DNA of 64,000 nt from Streptomyces griseorubiginosus. GTDB lineage: Bacteria > Actinomycetota > Actinomycetes > Streptomycetales > Streptomycetaceae. Below, one piece after another: positions 33,466 through 41,293 of the stretch. The position numbers and the translations under genes are program-made. The stretch is taken from positions 1 to 64,000 of the forward strand of contig NZ_WVUG01000003.1 of NCBI RefSeq assembly GCF_017614965.1, written 5' to 3'. Each line of letters begins with the position of its first letter. Within the stretch, counting starts at the first letter, position 1. The notes below the pieces were generated by a model. The model made no database searches. It saw nothing but the letters and a program-made list of their open reading frames with translations, and was not told the origin of the DNA.

Positions 33466-34712
33466 GCTCCACGGACGGGATCGAGGAGGCCGTCGCCGCC
33501 GCCTTCCGGGAGGAGTGGGGCCAGGTCGTCGCCACCCTGATCCGGGTGACCGGCGACTGGGACCTCGCCGAGGAGTGCGCGCAGGACGCCTTCGCCCAGG
33601 CCCTCGACCGGTGGCGGCGCGACGGGATCCCGCGCCGCCCCGGTGCCTGGCTGACGACGACCGCCCGCAACCGCGCTCTCGACGTGCTGCGCCGGGAGGC
33701 GGTGGGGGCGGCGAAACTGCGGGAGGCGGCCGTGCTGGCGCGCGACGAGACGTCGTACGACGACGGGGACGACAGCGGTGTCCAGGACGACCGGCTGCGG
33801 CTGATCTTCACCTGCTGCCATCCCGCCCTGCCCATCGAGGCCCGGGTCGCGCTCACCCTGCGCACCCTCGCCGGGCTGACCACAGCGGAGATCGCCCGTG
33901 CCTTCCTCGTCCCCGAGGCGACGATGGCGCAGCGACTGGTGCGCGCCAAGCGCAAGATCCGCAACGCCGGGATCCCCTACCGGGTACCGCCCGCGCACCT
34001 GTTGCCCGAGCGCACGACGGGTGTGCTCGGCGTGCTGTACCTGCTGTTCAACGAGGGGTACGCCGCCTCGTCCGGCGCCGATCTGGTCCGCAGGGACCTG
34101 TGCGCCGAGGCCGTCCGCCTCGCCCGTCTGCTGGCCCGGCTCATGCCCGACGAACCCGAGGCGCTCGGCCTGCTCGCCCTCCTGCTGCTGCACGACGCCC
34201 GCCGGCACACGCGCGTGGACGCCTCCGGCGAACTGGTCACTCTGGAGGACCAGGACCGCACCGCCTGGGACCGCGCCGAGATCGAGGAGGGCACCGCCCT
34301 GCTGGAGACGGCCCTGCGCCGCGGCCGCCCCGGCGCCTACCAGATCCAGGCAGCCATCGCCGCCTGCCACGCCACCGCCGCCACGGCCGAGGACACCGAC
34401 TGGGCGGACATCGCCGGCCTCTACGGCGAACTGGTCCGCTTCGTGCCCTCCACCGTCGTCCGCCTCAACCGCGCCGTGGCCGTCGGCATGTCCGAGGGTC
34501 CCGACGCCGGACTCGCCCTCGTCGCCGAACTGGAACGCGAGGGCGATCTGGCCGGCTACCACCTCCTGCCCGCCACCCGCGCGGACCTGCTGCGGCGCAG
34601 CGGCCGCCGCACCGAGGCGGCCGAGGCCTACGCGGAGGCGCTTCAGCTGGTGGAGAACGACGCCGAGCGGAGATTCCTGCAGAAACGGCTCGCGGAGTGT
34701 CGATCGGCGTAG
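33462..34712 (+). CDS. ECF42-type RNA polymerase sigma factor with C-terminal extension
   Basis: A 416-residue ECF sigma factor. Region 2 lies in about residues 15-80 (EECAQDAFAQALDRWRRDGIPRRPGAWLTTTARNRALDVLR), region 4 in about 125-175 (LAGLTTAEIARAFLVPEATMAQRLVRAKRKIR). The remaining 230 residues are the TPR-like extension characteristic of ECF42, with the segment ERTTGVLGVLYLLFNEGYAAS and ATRADLLRRSGRRTEAAEAY. ECF42 factors lack anti-sigma partners and are thought to be controlled through this extension. The gene follows two DGPF genes with GTGA coupling. Two matching TGTCGA-N17-CGTC promoters in the window are its probable targets. Confidence 0.93.
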   Translation: MSSTDGIEEAVAAAFREEWGQVVATLIRVTGDWDLAEECAQDAFAQALDRWRRDGIPRRPGAWLTTTARNRALDVLRREAVGAAKLREAAVLARDETSYDDGDDSGVQDDRLRLIFTCCHPALPIEARVALTLRTLAGLTTAEIARAFLVPEATMAQRLVRAKRKIRNAGIPYRVPPAHLLPERTTGVLGVLYLLFNEGYAASSGADLVRRDLCAEAVRLARLLARLMPDEPEALGLLALLLLHDARRHTRVDASGELVTLEDQDRTAWDRAEIEEGTALLETALRRGRPGAYQIQAAIAACHATAATAEDTDWADIAGLYGELVRFVPSTVVRLNRAVAVGMSEGPDAGLALVAELEREGDLAGYHLLPATRADLLRRSGRRTEAAEAYAEALQLVENDAERRFLQKRLAECRSA

Positions 34713-34726
34713 GCGCCGTTCGTCGG
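34698..34726 (+). promoter_or_regulatory. predicted ECF42-type promoter of the leader ORF/MFS operon
   Basis: TGTCGA (34698-34703), 17 bases, CGTC (34721-34724), with the same GTT-CGTCGGTGGGGTG context as the site at 32347. It overlaps the sigma-gene stop codon (34710-34712), and the transcript would cover the 35-codon ORF and the exporter. Confidence 0.75.
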
Positions 34727-34761
34727 TGGGGTGAAACCACCCCACGGCACCGGAGGCCCCG

Positions 34762-34869
34762 ATGACCACTCGCCGCACACTCCGCCAGATCCTGACAGCG
34801 TTCCTGCGCGCATCCGACAGCCCCGGCACCCCCGACGTCTGGCTGGCCGGCCTGCGGCTGGGAGGCTGA
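34762..34869 (+). CDS. 35-residue leader-like ORF before the MFS gene
   Basis: ATG at 34762 has GGAGG six bases upstream and starts MTTRRTLRQILTAFLRAS, ending GLRLGG at a TGA (34867-34869). It is basic and partly amphipathic without an obvious domain. Its last codons (GGA GGC) form the Shine-Dalgarno GGGAGG of the MFS gene, whose GTG is two bases past its stop, so translation of the two must be linked. It could be a regulatory leader peptide or a small protein in its own right. Confidence 0.6.
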   Translation: MTTRRTLRQILTAFLRASDSPGTPDVWLAGLRLGG

Positions 34870-34871
34870 CC

Positions 34872-36290
34872 GTGGGCCGCCGCCGGTACGCCCTCGCCCT
34901 GCTCTGCGTCGCCGGGTTCATGGTGATCCTGGACGCGCAGATCGTCCTGCTCGCCCTGCCGTCCGTCACGGCCGGCCTCGGTCTGTCCGCGGACGGCGCC
35001 CAGTGGGTGATGAGCGCCTATCTGCTGACCTTCGGCGGGCTGCTGCTCCTCGGCGGCCGCACCGCCGACCTGCTGGGCCGCCGCCGGGTCTTCATGACCG
35101 GCACCCTGCTGTTCGGACTGTCCTCCCTGCTGTGCGGGCTGGCCTGGACGGGCTCAGTGCTGGTCGCCGCCCGCGCCGTACAGGGCGTGTCGGCCGCCGT
35201 CATGGCGCCGAGCGCGCTGTCCCTGCTGGTGAGCACCTTCGCGGAGGGGCCCGAACGCAACAGGGCGCTCGCCGTCTGGTCCGGCAGCGGAGGCTTCGGC
35301 GCCACCGCCGCCCTCCTGATCGGCGGCCCCCTCACCGACGTCCTCGGCTGGCGGTGGGTGTTCTTCCTCAACGTGCCCGTCGCCCTGGCGCTGCTCGCCC
35401 TGACCCCGGCCCTGCTGAGCGAGAGCCGCTCGGCGGAACGCGCCCGCTCCTACGACCCGGCCGGCGCCCTCACCGCCACCGCGGCGCTCGTCGCCTGCGT
35501 GTACGCCGTCGTCCAGGCGCCGACGGCGGGCTGGCTGTCGGTGCGCACGAGCGGACTGCTGGCCGCCGCCGTCGTCCTCGCCGCCCTCTTCCTCCGCGCG
35601 GAGGCCGGGTCCCCGGCACCCCTCGTGCCGCTGTCCCTGCTGCGCGCCCGCACCGTCAGCGGCGGCAACCTGGTGGTGTTCCTGCTCGGCGCGAGCGCCT
35701 TCGGGATGTCGTACACGCTGTCCCGGTACGGCCAGGGCGTCCTCGGCTACTCGCCGCTGCTGTTCGGTCTGTGCAACGTCGTGATGCCCCTCGGCGCGGT
35801 CGTCGGCTCCTACGCCGGGCAGGCCCTGGTCACCCGCGTCGGCGCCCGCCCGGTCGCGGTCGGCGGGCTGGCGCTGGTCGGCACGGGAAGCCTGCTGCTG
35901 TCCCGGATCCCGGTCGACGGCGGCTTCGTCCGCGATCTGCTGCCGGGGCTGCTGCTCTTCGGTCCGGGGCTCGGCGCCTGCGCGGTGGCCGGTTCGATCG
36001 CCGCCCTCACCGGTGTCGGGGCGCGGGAGTCGGGGGTGGCCTCCGGCATCAACACCGCGGCTTTCCAGATCGGCGGGGCCTTCGGTGTCGCGGTGGTCAC
36101 CTCCGTCGCCCTGTCCCACACGGGTGGACCCGGACCCGCCGGCCTGACGGCGGGCTACCGCGCCGGGTTCACGGCCTGCGCCCTGCTGGCGACGGCGGGC
36201 CTGGCCTGCGCCACCGCCCTCCTCGGCGCGTCCCGTCGCCGGGGTGCCGTCCGGGCCGTGGCCGTCACACGCCGTCGAGTGCGTTCGTGA
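34872..36290 (+). CDS. MFS drug-resistance-type exporter (DHA2 family)
   Basis: A 472-residue transporter with 12-14 predicted helices. Signatures are VILDAQIVLLALPSV in the first helix, the motif A loop GGRTADLLGRRRVF, motif C-like SGGFGATAALLIGGPLTD, and WRWVFFLNVPVALALL, all typical of DHA2 proteins. The start is GTG 34872, not the far upstream in-frame codons, because GGGAGG lies six bases before it. It should export a hydrophobic compound with proton influx. The predicted ECF42 promoter upstream makes it part of the sigma-factor regulon. Confidence 0.88.
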   Translation: MGRRRYALALLCVAGFMVILDAQIVLLALPSVTAGLGLSADGAQWVMSAYLLTFGGLLLLGGRTADLLGRRRVFMTGTLLFGLSSLLCGLAWTGSVLVAARAVQGVSAAVMAPSALSLLVSTFAEGPERNRALAVWSGSGGFGATAALLIGGPLTDVLGWRWVFFLNVPVALALLALTPALLSESRSAERARSYDPAGALTATAALVACVYAVVQAPTAGWLSVRTSGLLAAAVVLAALFLRAEAGSPAPLVPLSLLRARTVSGGNLVVFLLGASAFGMSYTLSRYGQGVLGYSPLLFGLCNVVMPLGAVVGSYAGQALVTRVGARPVAVGGLALVGTGSLLLSRIPVDGGFVRDLLPGLLLFGPGLGACAVAGSIAALTGVGARESGVASGINTAAFQIGGAFGVAVVTSVALSHTGGPGPAGLTAGYRAGFTACALLATAGLACATALLGASRRRGAVRAVAVTRRRVRS

Positions 36291-36446
36291 TCGGCGGCAA
36301 CGTCCCTGCCCCCGACCTGCTCAACAGCCATGTCGGCGACACCGGTGCCGACGGCTACGGCATGTACGCGATCGGCGACGCCGACCGTCCTCGCGCTCAC
36401 CCGGCACGTCCTACACCGGTGCCCTCGTCCTCACCGTGGCCCGAGG

Positions 36447-36857
36447 TCAGGAGGCGGAGGCGGACCGCGCCTCCGCCTCCTTCGCGATCTCCTCGAACCG
36501 GGCGCCCATCGCCGCCGCCAGCGCCTGGGCACCCGACAACGGCCGCACCATCACGGTGAGTTCGTCGATCAGGCCGTTGTCGTCCAGGTGGATGAAGTCG
36601 CAGCCCGTCAGCTCCCGGTCGCCCACGCGCGCGGTGAAGACCAGGGCGTGGTCGCGGCCGTCGGTTCCGCCGCTGAGCTCGCGCTCGTAGCGGAAGTCGT
36701 CGAAGACCTGGGAGACCGCGCGCAGGATCGCCGCGGTGATCGCCTTGCCCGGATACGGCTTGAAGACCACCGGGCTGGTGAACACGACGTCCTCCGCCAG
36801 CAGCGCCTCGACGGCATCGAGATCGCCGGCCTCGACCGCCTCGCGGAACGCTCGCAT
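36447..36857 (-). CDS. NTF2/SnoaL-like protein
   Basis: A 136-residue single NTF2-fold protein: MRAFREAVEAGDLDAVEALLAEDVVFTSPV, a central DHALVFTARVGDRELTGCDFIHLDDNGLIDELTVMVRPL (36527-36640), and a helical tail. These proteins bind or turn over small molecules; no catalytic residues are diagnostic. ATG at 36857 follows a near-palindromic site that may bind a regulator. It is convergent with the MFS gene with a 156-bp gap in which I see nothing else. Confidence 0.8.
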   Translation of the reverse strand: MRAFREAVEAGDLDAVEALLAEDVVFTSPVVFKPYPGKAITAAILRAVSQVFDDFRYERELSGGTDGRDHALVFTARVGDRELTGCDFIHLDDNGLIDELTVMVRPLSGAQALAAAMGARFEEIAKEAEARSASAS

Positions 36858-36870
36858 CGGATCACCTCAT

Positions 36871-36886
36871 AGTCAATTAGTTGAGT
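36871..36886. promoter_or_regulatory. AT-rich inverted repeat before the NTF2-like gene
   Basis: AGTCAATTAGTTGAGT has AGTCAA/TTGAGT arms (one mismatch) around TTAG. It is one of the few AT-rich stretches in the window, lies 14 bases before the start codon, and fits a promoter-overlapping operator of the HxlR/MarR/TetR kind. Confidence 0.45.
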
Positions 36887-36940
36887 AGGTGAGGATGAGG
36901 GTAATCAGCCGCCGCGACCCTGTCCACTAGGCTGACGTGG

Positions 36941-37693
36941 GTGTTCAGCCCTGAAGGCCCCAGCCTGCGAGAACTCGCCGTCCAGGCCCTGTCCTCCGTG
37001 GAGCGGGGATACGACCTGCTCGCTCCGAAGTTCGACCACACCCCCTTCCGGACGCCCGACTCCGTGCTCGAGGCCGTCGCCTCGGCGCTGGCGCGGACGG
37101 GACCCTTCGACGACGGACTCGACCTGTGCTGCGGCACGGGCGCGGGCATCGACGTGCTGGCGCGGGTGTGCCGGCGCAGTGTCACCGGGGTCGACTTCAG
37201 CGCGGGGATGCTGGCGGTGGCGCGGGAACGGGTCCGCCCGGCCGGTTCGCGGGTGGCCTGGGTGCGTGCGGACGCCCGCACGCTGCCGTTCCGGTCCGCC
37301 TTCGACCTCGTGGTCAGCTTCGGGGCGTTCGGGCACTTCCTGCCACAGGAGGTGCCGGGGCTGTTCGCCGAGGTCCACTCGGTGCTGCGGCCGGGCGGGT
37401 GTTTCGCGTTCCCCGTCCTGGCCCCGCCCCGGCCCTCGTCGCCCGCGTACTGGATGCTGCTGGGTTTCGACGCGGTGATGCGGGTGCGCAACGCCGTGTG
37501 GCGTCCACCGTTCGTCATGTACTACCGGGCCTTCCGGCTGGCGGACGTACGGCGGGAGTTGGAGCGCGCCGGATTCGTCGTCGAGTTGCGGGCGCTGGAG
37601 GAGTTCGGGCGGCGGAGCGACGGCAGCCCGCGGGTGCGGATGGTCGTCGCCCGGCGCCCGCTGTCCTCGCTCAGCCCGCGGCCGGAAGCATGA
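36941..37693 (+). CDS. class I SAM-dependent methyltransferase
   Basis: A 250-residue protein. Motif I is GLDLCCGTGAGIDVLAR, followed by SVTGVDFSAGMLAVARERV; then VRADARTLPFRSAFDLVVSFGAFGHF and LRPGGCFAFPVLAPPRP. GTG start at 36941. The stop lies inside the 3' end of the convergent GntR gene (23-bp overlap). Target unknown; the order of motifs fits small-molecule or lipid methylation. Confidence 0.82.
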   Translation: MFSPEGPSLRELAVQALSSVERGYDLLAPKFDHTPFRTPDSVLEAVASALARTGPFDDGLDLCCGTGAGIDVLARVCRRSVTGVDFSAGMLAVARERVRPAGSRVAWVRADARTLPFRSAFDLVVSFGAFGHFLPQEVPGLFAEVHSVLRPGGCFAFPVLAPPRPSSPAYWMLLGFDAVMRVRNAVWRPPFVMYYRAFRLADVRRELERAGFVVELRALEEFGRRSDGSPRVRMVVARRPLSSLSPRPEA

Positions 37694-38405
37694 ACTCGTA
37701 GACCAGGGCGTCCTGTTGGGCGTCCACCAGCAGGTCCGTGATCTCCAGTGGCCGCGCGTACTGGTCGTGCACGCGCCGTGTCACCCGGACCGAGGGGGTG
37801 TTCGCGAGCGGGGTGATGGCGTCCCGGTGGTGCAGGGTCAGGCCGGCTTTGCGCATCCACTCGTAGGCGCGGTGCAGTTGGGCCGAGGATGCGCCGTCGG
37901 CGCGGTCGCGGTAGCGGGCCAGTTCCTCGACCTCCGCCAGGGCGACCGCGGAGAACGACGTCACCGCCGTACGCCGTCCGCGGCCGTCGGCGCCCGTGGA
38001 CTCGTAGCGGTGCACCAGGGTCGGGTGCTGCGGGGCGAGGCCGAGGGCCTCGGCGTGCTCGGGCGGGGGCGCCTCCCAGGTGACCGTGGCCCGGTCCACG
38101 GCGCGCGGGTCCGCGGCCCGGGCGCCGACCGGGAAGGCGGGCGTGGAGGGGGTCTCCACCGGCAGGCCCGGCAGCGTGGCGTGGCTGCCGCGCCGGTCGG
38201 TGCAGACCAGTCCGTCACGGCGCAGCACCTCCAGCGCCTGCCGGACCGTCTCCCTGCTGACCTCGAAATGTGCGGCCAACCGCCGTTCGCTCGGCAGCCG
38301 TTCGCCGGGTGGGATCGTGCCGTCGCGCAACTCGCCGAGCAGTCGGGTCGCTACACGCCAGTACAGCGGCTGCTGTTCGGTGACCGGATGGTCGGTGCGG
38401 GCCAT
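37671..38405 (-). CDS. GntR family regulator, HutC subfamily
   Basis: A 244-residue regulator. The winged helix occupies about residues 12-80 (LYWRVATRLLGELRDGTIPPGERLPSERRLAAHFEVSRETVRQAL from 38370 downward, then GSHATLPG). The C-terminal half is a UTRA ligand domain (EALGLAPQHPTLVHRYES, LARYRDR, and ITDLLVDAQQDALVYEF). A perfect HutC-type operator core lies 66 bp upstream. The direct target could be itself or the downstream hydrolase on the same strand. The ligand is not predictable. Confidence 0.88.
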   Translation of the reverse strand: MARTDHPVTEQQPLYWRVATRLLGELRDGTIPPGERLPSERRLAAHFEVSRETVRQALEVLRRDGLVCTDRRGSHATLPGLPVETPSTPAFPVGARAADPRAVDRATVTWEAPPPEHAEALGLAPQHPTLVHRYESTGADGRGRRTAVTSFSAVALAEVEELARYRDRADGASSAQLHRAYEWMRKAGLTLHHRDAITPLANTPSVRVTRRVHDQYARPLEITDLLVDAQQDALVYEFMLPAAG

Positions 38406-38469
38406 GCCGCGCCTCCTGTTGGTGACATGCCGTAGCCGTGCGGGCTCAGTGCGCCACCAGATCTAGCAT

Positions 38470-38481
38470 TGGTCTAAACCA
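38470..38481. promoter_or_regulatory. HutC/DasR-like operator
   Basis: TGGTCTAAACCA contains GTCTAAAC, an exact match to the HutC-subfamily consensus GTNTANAC, and differs from the DasR core TGGTCTAGACCA at one base. It lies between the GntR gene start and the hydrolase 3' end, so autoregulation is the simplest reading. Confidence 0.65.
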
Positions 38482-38489
38482 GCAGGGAA

Positions 38490-38527
38490 GGGCGGGCGGC
38501 CGGTTCGGCCGAAACCGGCCCGCCCGC
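38490..38527 (-). terminator. terminator after the serine hydrolase gene
   Basis: GGGCGGGC...GGCCGG pairs with CCGGCCCGCCC around the inner GGTT-CGG-CCGAAACC stem, a long GC-rich hairpin about 10 bases beyond the hydrolase stop on the minus strand. Confidence 0.65.
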
Positions 38528-38535
38528 ACCGGCGT

Positions 38536-39702
38536 TCACAGAGCGCTGTACAGGGCCTCGATCAGCGCCATCTTCCGTGGGTCGTTGGCGATCTGAGGCC
38601 CCATCCGGTTCATCACATAGCCGAGCGACACCCCGGCCTCCGGGTCCGCGAGTCCGCACGAGCCGCCGAACCCGTCGTGTCCGAAAGCACGCGGGTTGGG
38701 GCCGTAGGAGCCGTTGTCGCCGCTCAGCCACAGACCGAGCCCGATCTCCGTCTCGGCGTCGAGGCCGGCCCCCAGCACCAGGTCGCGGCAGCTGCCCTGC
38801 CCCTCACGCACCCGCTCGGCCGCCTCGGGGGACAGGACGCGACGGCCGGCGTACGTCCCCCTGCCCGCGAAGATCCCGTACAGCGCGGCGACCGCCCGCG
38901 CCGTGCCGTGCCCGTTCGCGGCCGGGATCTCCGCGGCCCGCCATGCGGGCGAGTTGGCCTCGTCCGCACCCACCACCGGATTGGCCAGAGCCGCCAGTGC
39001 CGCGGGCGTCAACTGACTGAAGATCGCGGCCTGTTCGCTGCTCGAGGCGACCGGCGGATGCACCAGCTCGGCCGCCCTGGCCGCCTCCCGCTCCGGCAGC
39101 CCGATGGTGAAGTCGATCCCGAGCGGGCCGGTCACCTCGCGGGCGAGGAAGGCGCCGGGCAGCTGTCCCGAGACCCGCCGGACCACCTCGCCGACCAGGA
39201 AGCCGTACGTGAACGCGTGGTACCCGGACGCGGTCCCCGGCTCCCACCAGGGTTCCGTCGCCGCGAGCCGCCCGGTCGTGAACTCCCAGTCGTAGAGCTG
39301 CTCGACCGAGTGCGGCTCACGCAGCCCGGACAGTCCGGCCCGGTGCGAGAGCAGATGCCGTACGAGCACCTCCTCCTTGCCGGCCGCGGCGAACTCGGGC
39401 CAGTACTTGGCCACCGGCGCGTCGAGGTCGAGCAGGCCCCGGTCGGCGAGGATGTGCGCGCACAGCGCCGTCGGGCCCTTGGTGGTCGACCACACGTTGA
39501 CCAGGGTGTCCCGCTCCCAGGGCCGGGTGCGGTCCGCGTCCGCCCAGCCGCCCCACAGGTCCACCACGACCTCGCCGCCGACGCTCACCGCGACCGCGGC
39601 GCCCAGTTCGCCCCGTTCCCCGAAGTTCTCCTCGAACGCCGTCCGCACCGCCGCGAACCGCTCGTCGCAGTAACCGACCACACCTGGCTCGTGCTCCGCC
39701 AT
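38536..39702 (-). CDS. beta-lactamase-fold serine hydrolase (class C-like/EstB family)
   Basis: A 388-residue protein of the serine beta-lactamase-like hydrolases. The Ser-x-x-Lys is VWSTTKGPTAL, the Tyr motif is near GYHAFTYGFLVGEVV, and the C-terminal FGHDGFGGSCGLADPE corresponds to the HxG motif. There is no signal peptide, so it acts in the cytosol, more like EstB-type esterases than secreted beta-lactamases. ATG at 39702 follows GGAGGGCCCC-type sequence. A CCGAC/GTCGG inverted repeat lies upstream at 39767. Confidence 0.85.
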   Translation of the reverse strand: MAEHEPGVVGYCDERFAAVRTAFEENFGERGELGAAVAVSVGGEVVVDLWGGWADADRTRPWERDTLVNVWSTTKGPTALCAHILADRGLLDLDAPVAKYWPEFAAAGKEEVLVRHLLSHRAGLSGLREPHSVEQLYDWEFTTGRLAATEPWWEPGTASGYHAFTYGFLVGEVVRRVSGQLPGAFLAREVTGPLGIDFTIGLPEREAARAAELVHPPVASSSEQAAIFSQLTPAALAALANPVVGADEANSPAWRAAEIPAANGHGTARAVAALYGIFAGRGTYAGRRVLSPEAAERVREGQGSCRDLVLGAGLDAETEIGLGLWLSGDNGSYGPNPRAFGHDGFGGSCGLADPEAGVSLGYVMNRMGPQIANDPRKMALIEALYSAL

Positions 39703-39766
39703 GGGGCCCTCCGTCGTCCGCCGGAACCCCGGGCCGCACCGTCGCGACCCGGGCGTCCTGAACGTA

Positions 39767-39778
39767 CCGACTGGTCGG
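39767..39778. promoter_or_regulatory. TetR-style inverted repeat before the serine hydrolase
   Basis: CCGACTGGTCGG (arms CCGAC/GTCGG) in the context TACCGACTGGTCGGACT resembles many TetR-family operators. No TetR gene is adjacent, so the binding protein is unknown. Confidence 0.4.
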
Positions 39779-39791
39779 ACTGGAGGGAAGG

Positions 39792-40196
39792 TCAGAGAAG
39801 GAACAGCTTGTCCTCCGGTTCCCGGTGACCGTCCGCGCCGTGCCAGTAGTCCCGGGTCTCGACCGCGAGGCCGTCGGCGTCGAACCGTACGAACACGCAG
39901 CCCGCGAGGGTGGACGGCACCCCGTCCTCCTCGCTCAGCACCCGGAACTCGGCGACCGCGATCCCCTCCTGGCCGACCACGGGCGGCGAGAACCGTACGT
40001 CCCTCACCCGCTCCCGCTCGAACGACCAGCGCAGATAGGCGGCGAGCTCGGCCCGCCCGCGGTGCGGCTCGCGGAAGGGCATCGAGCGGTGGACGCAGTC
40101 CCCGGCGTACAGGCCGAGGAGCGCGTCCACGTCGTGCGCGGCCCATCCGCGCTCCCAGACCCGTACGAACCGCTCGGCGGCCTCACGCGTGTCCAC
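39792..40196 (-). CDS. NTF2-like (SnoaL) protein
   Basis: About 134 residues from a GTG at 40196: VDTREAAERFVRVWERGWAA, then DVDALLGLYAGDCVHRSMPF and FRVLSEEDGVPSTLAGCVFVRFDADG. Fold as in nuclear-transport-factor-2-like proteins. The TGA of the upstream esterase lies within its TGAGGAAG ribosome site 12 bases before the GTG, so the two are coupled and may act on the same substrate. Start choice is moderately certain. Confidence 0.75.
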   Translation of the reverse strand: MDTREAAERFVRVWERGWAAHDVDALLGLYAGDCVHRSMPFREPHRGRAELAAYLRWSFERERVRDVRFSPPVVGQEGIAVAEFRVLSEEDGVPSTLAGCVFVRFDADGLAVETRDYWHGADGHREPEDKLFLL

Positions 40197-40207
40197 GGCC
40201 GGCTTCC

Positions 40208-41176
40208 TCAGGCATACGACCGCAGCCAGCGCAGCTTCGTCGCCTCCTGGTAAGGCCCGCCGCCCTCGTGGTCGTTGAAGTCGTACACCTCGATCGTCCT
40301 GTCCTCGTGGCCCCAGGCGTTGAAGGCCGCGAAAACGGTCGAGGGCGGGCAGGTCTGGTCCTCCAGGGCCGCCGAGAACAGCGCCGGCGCGCGGCCGCGG
40401 GCGGCGAAGTGGACGCCGTCGAAGTAGGACAGGGTGCGCAGGGCGTCCTCGGAGCGGCCGCGGTGCGTCTTGAGGAACAGGCCGATCTCCCGGTAGGGGT
40501 GACGGTCCGTCAGCGTCGCGGCACGTGGGTAGTCGCACAGGAACGGCACGTCCGGGGCCGCCGCCACCAGGTCGGGGACCAGACCGGCGACGGCGATGGT
40601 GATGCCGCCGCCCTGGCTCGCGCCGAGCGCGGCCGTGCGGGAGGCATCGGTCAGCGGGTGGGAGCGGGCCGCCTCGACGGCACGGACCGCGTCGGTGAAC
40701 ACCCGGCGGTAGTAGTAGTTCTCCGGCGCGTCGATACCGCGGGTCATGAAGCCCGGGTAGGCGGGCGCGCCGCCCACCGGGTCCGCGGTGCCGCCCCCGC
40801 CGCCCCAGGCGCTGCCCTGTCCGCGGGTGTCCATCACGAAGTGCGCCCGGCCGGTGGACGCCCACAGCAGATGCTCGTGCGGCAGGCCGCGTCCGCCGCC
40901 GTACCCGATGAACTCCACCACCAGCGGCAGGGGTTCGGACGCGCCGGCGGGCAGCGTCAGCCAGCCCTTCACCGGGTGCCCGCCGAATCCGGCGAACGTC
41001 ACGTCGTACACCTCGACCGTCGTCAGCCCGGTGTCGACCGGCTCGAAGCGGGCGTCCAGGTCGTGCTCGCGGGCCTCCTGCAGGGTCTTGGACCAGAACG
41101 CGTCGAAGTCCTCGGGCTCGACGGACGCGCTGCGGTACTCGTGGAGTTCGTCGAGGGGGAGGTCGAACAGGGCCAT
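40208..41176 (-). CDS. acetyl-xylan esterase family (CE7) alpha/beta-hydrolase
   Basis: A 322-residue AXE1/CE7 enzyme of the usual length. The nucleophile is the serine of ALGASQGGGI; the aspartate is in LEDQTCPPSTVFAAFN; the histidine is in FNDHEGGGPY. The RGQGS segment and PLVVEFIGYGGGRG are also family marks. There is no signal peptide, so like other CE7 enzymes it would deacetylate imported acetylated oligosaccharides or cephalosporin-type acetyl esters inside the cell. The ATG at 41176 (MALFDLPLDELHEY) is the family start. Confidence 0.9.
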   Translation of the reverse strand: MALFDLPLDELHEYRSASVEPEDFDAFWSKTLQEAREHDLDARFEPVDTGLTTVEVYDVTFAGFGGHPVKGWLTLPAGASEPLPLVVEFIGYGGGRGLPHEHLLWASTGRAHFVMDTRGQGSAWGGGGGTADPVGGAPAYPGFMTRGIDAPENYYYRRVFTDAVRAVEAARSHPLTDASRTAALGASQGGGITIAVAGLVPDLVAAAPDVPFLCDYPRAATLTDRHPYREIGLFLKTHRGRSEDALRTLSYFDGVHFAARGRAPALFSAALEDQTCPPSTVFAAFNAWGHEDRTIEVYDFNDHEGGGPYQEATKLRWLRSYA

Positions 41177-41293
41177 GTAGGACCGCCTTCGCATAGGGGC
41201 CGTGCGGATGATCAACACCGTACGTGTGCGATCGGACGACTGGCCAGATCTTTCCCGGACTGCGCCCGCGTGATCACTTCCGCACAGCGGCCG

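Noticed and set aside
32411..34712. Sigma factor with an anti-sigma partner
   Set aside because: No zinc-finger or membrane anti-sigma gene is adjacent; the C-terminal TPR-like extension and DGPF genes fit ECF42.
37671..38405. The GntR gene as DasR itself
   Set aside because: The operator is similar but the N-terminal and UTRA sequences do not follow the DasR sequence I know; only HutC-subfamily membership is supported.
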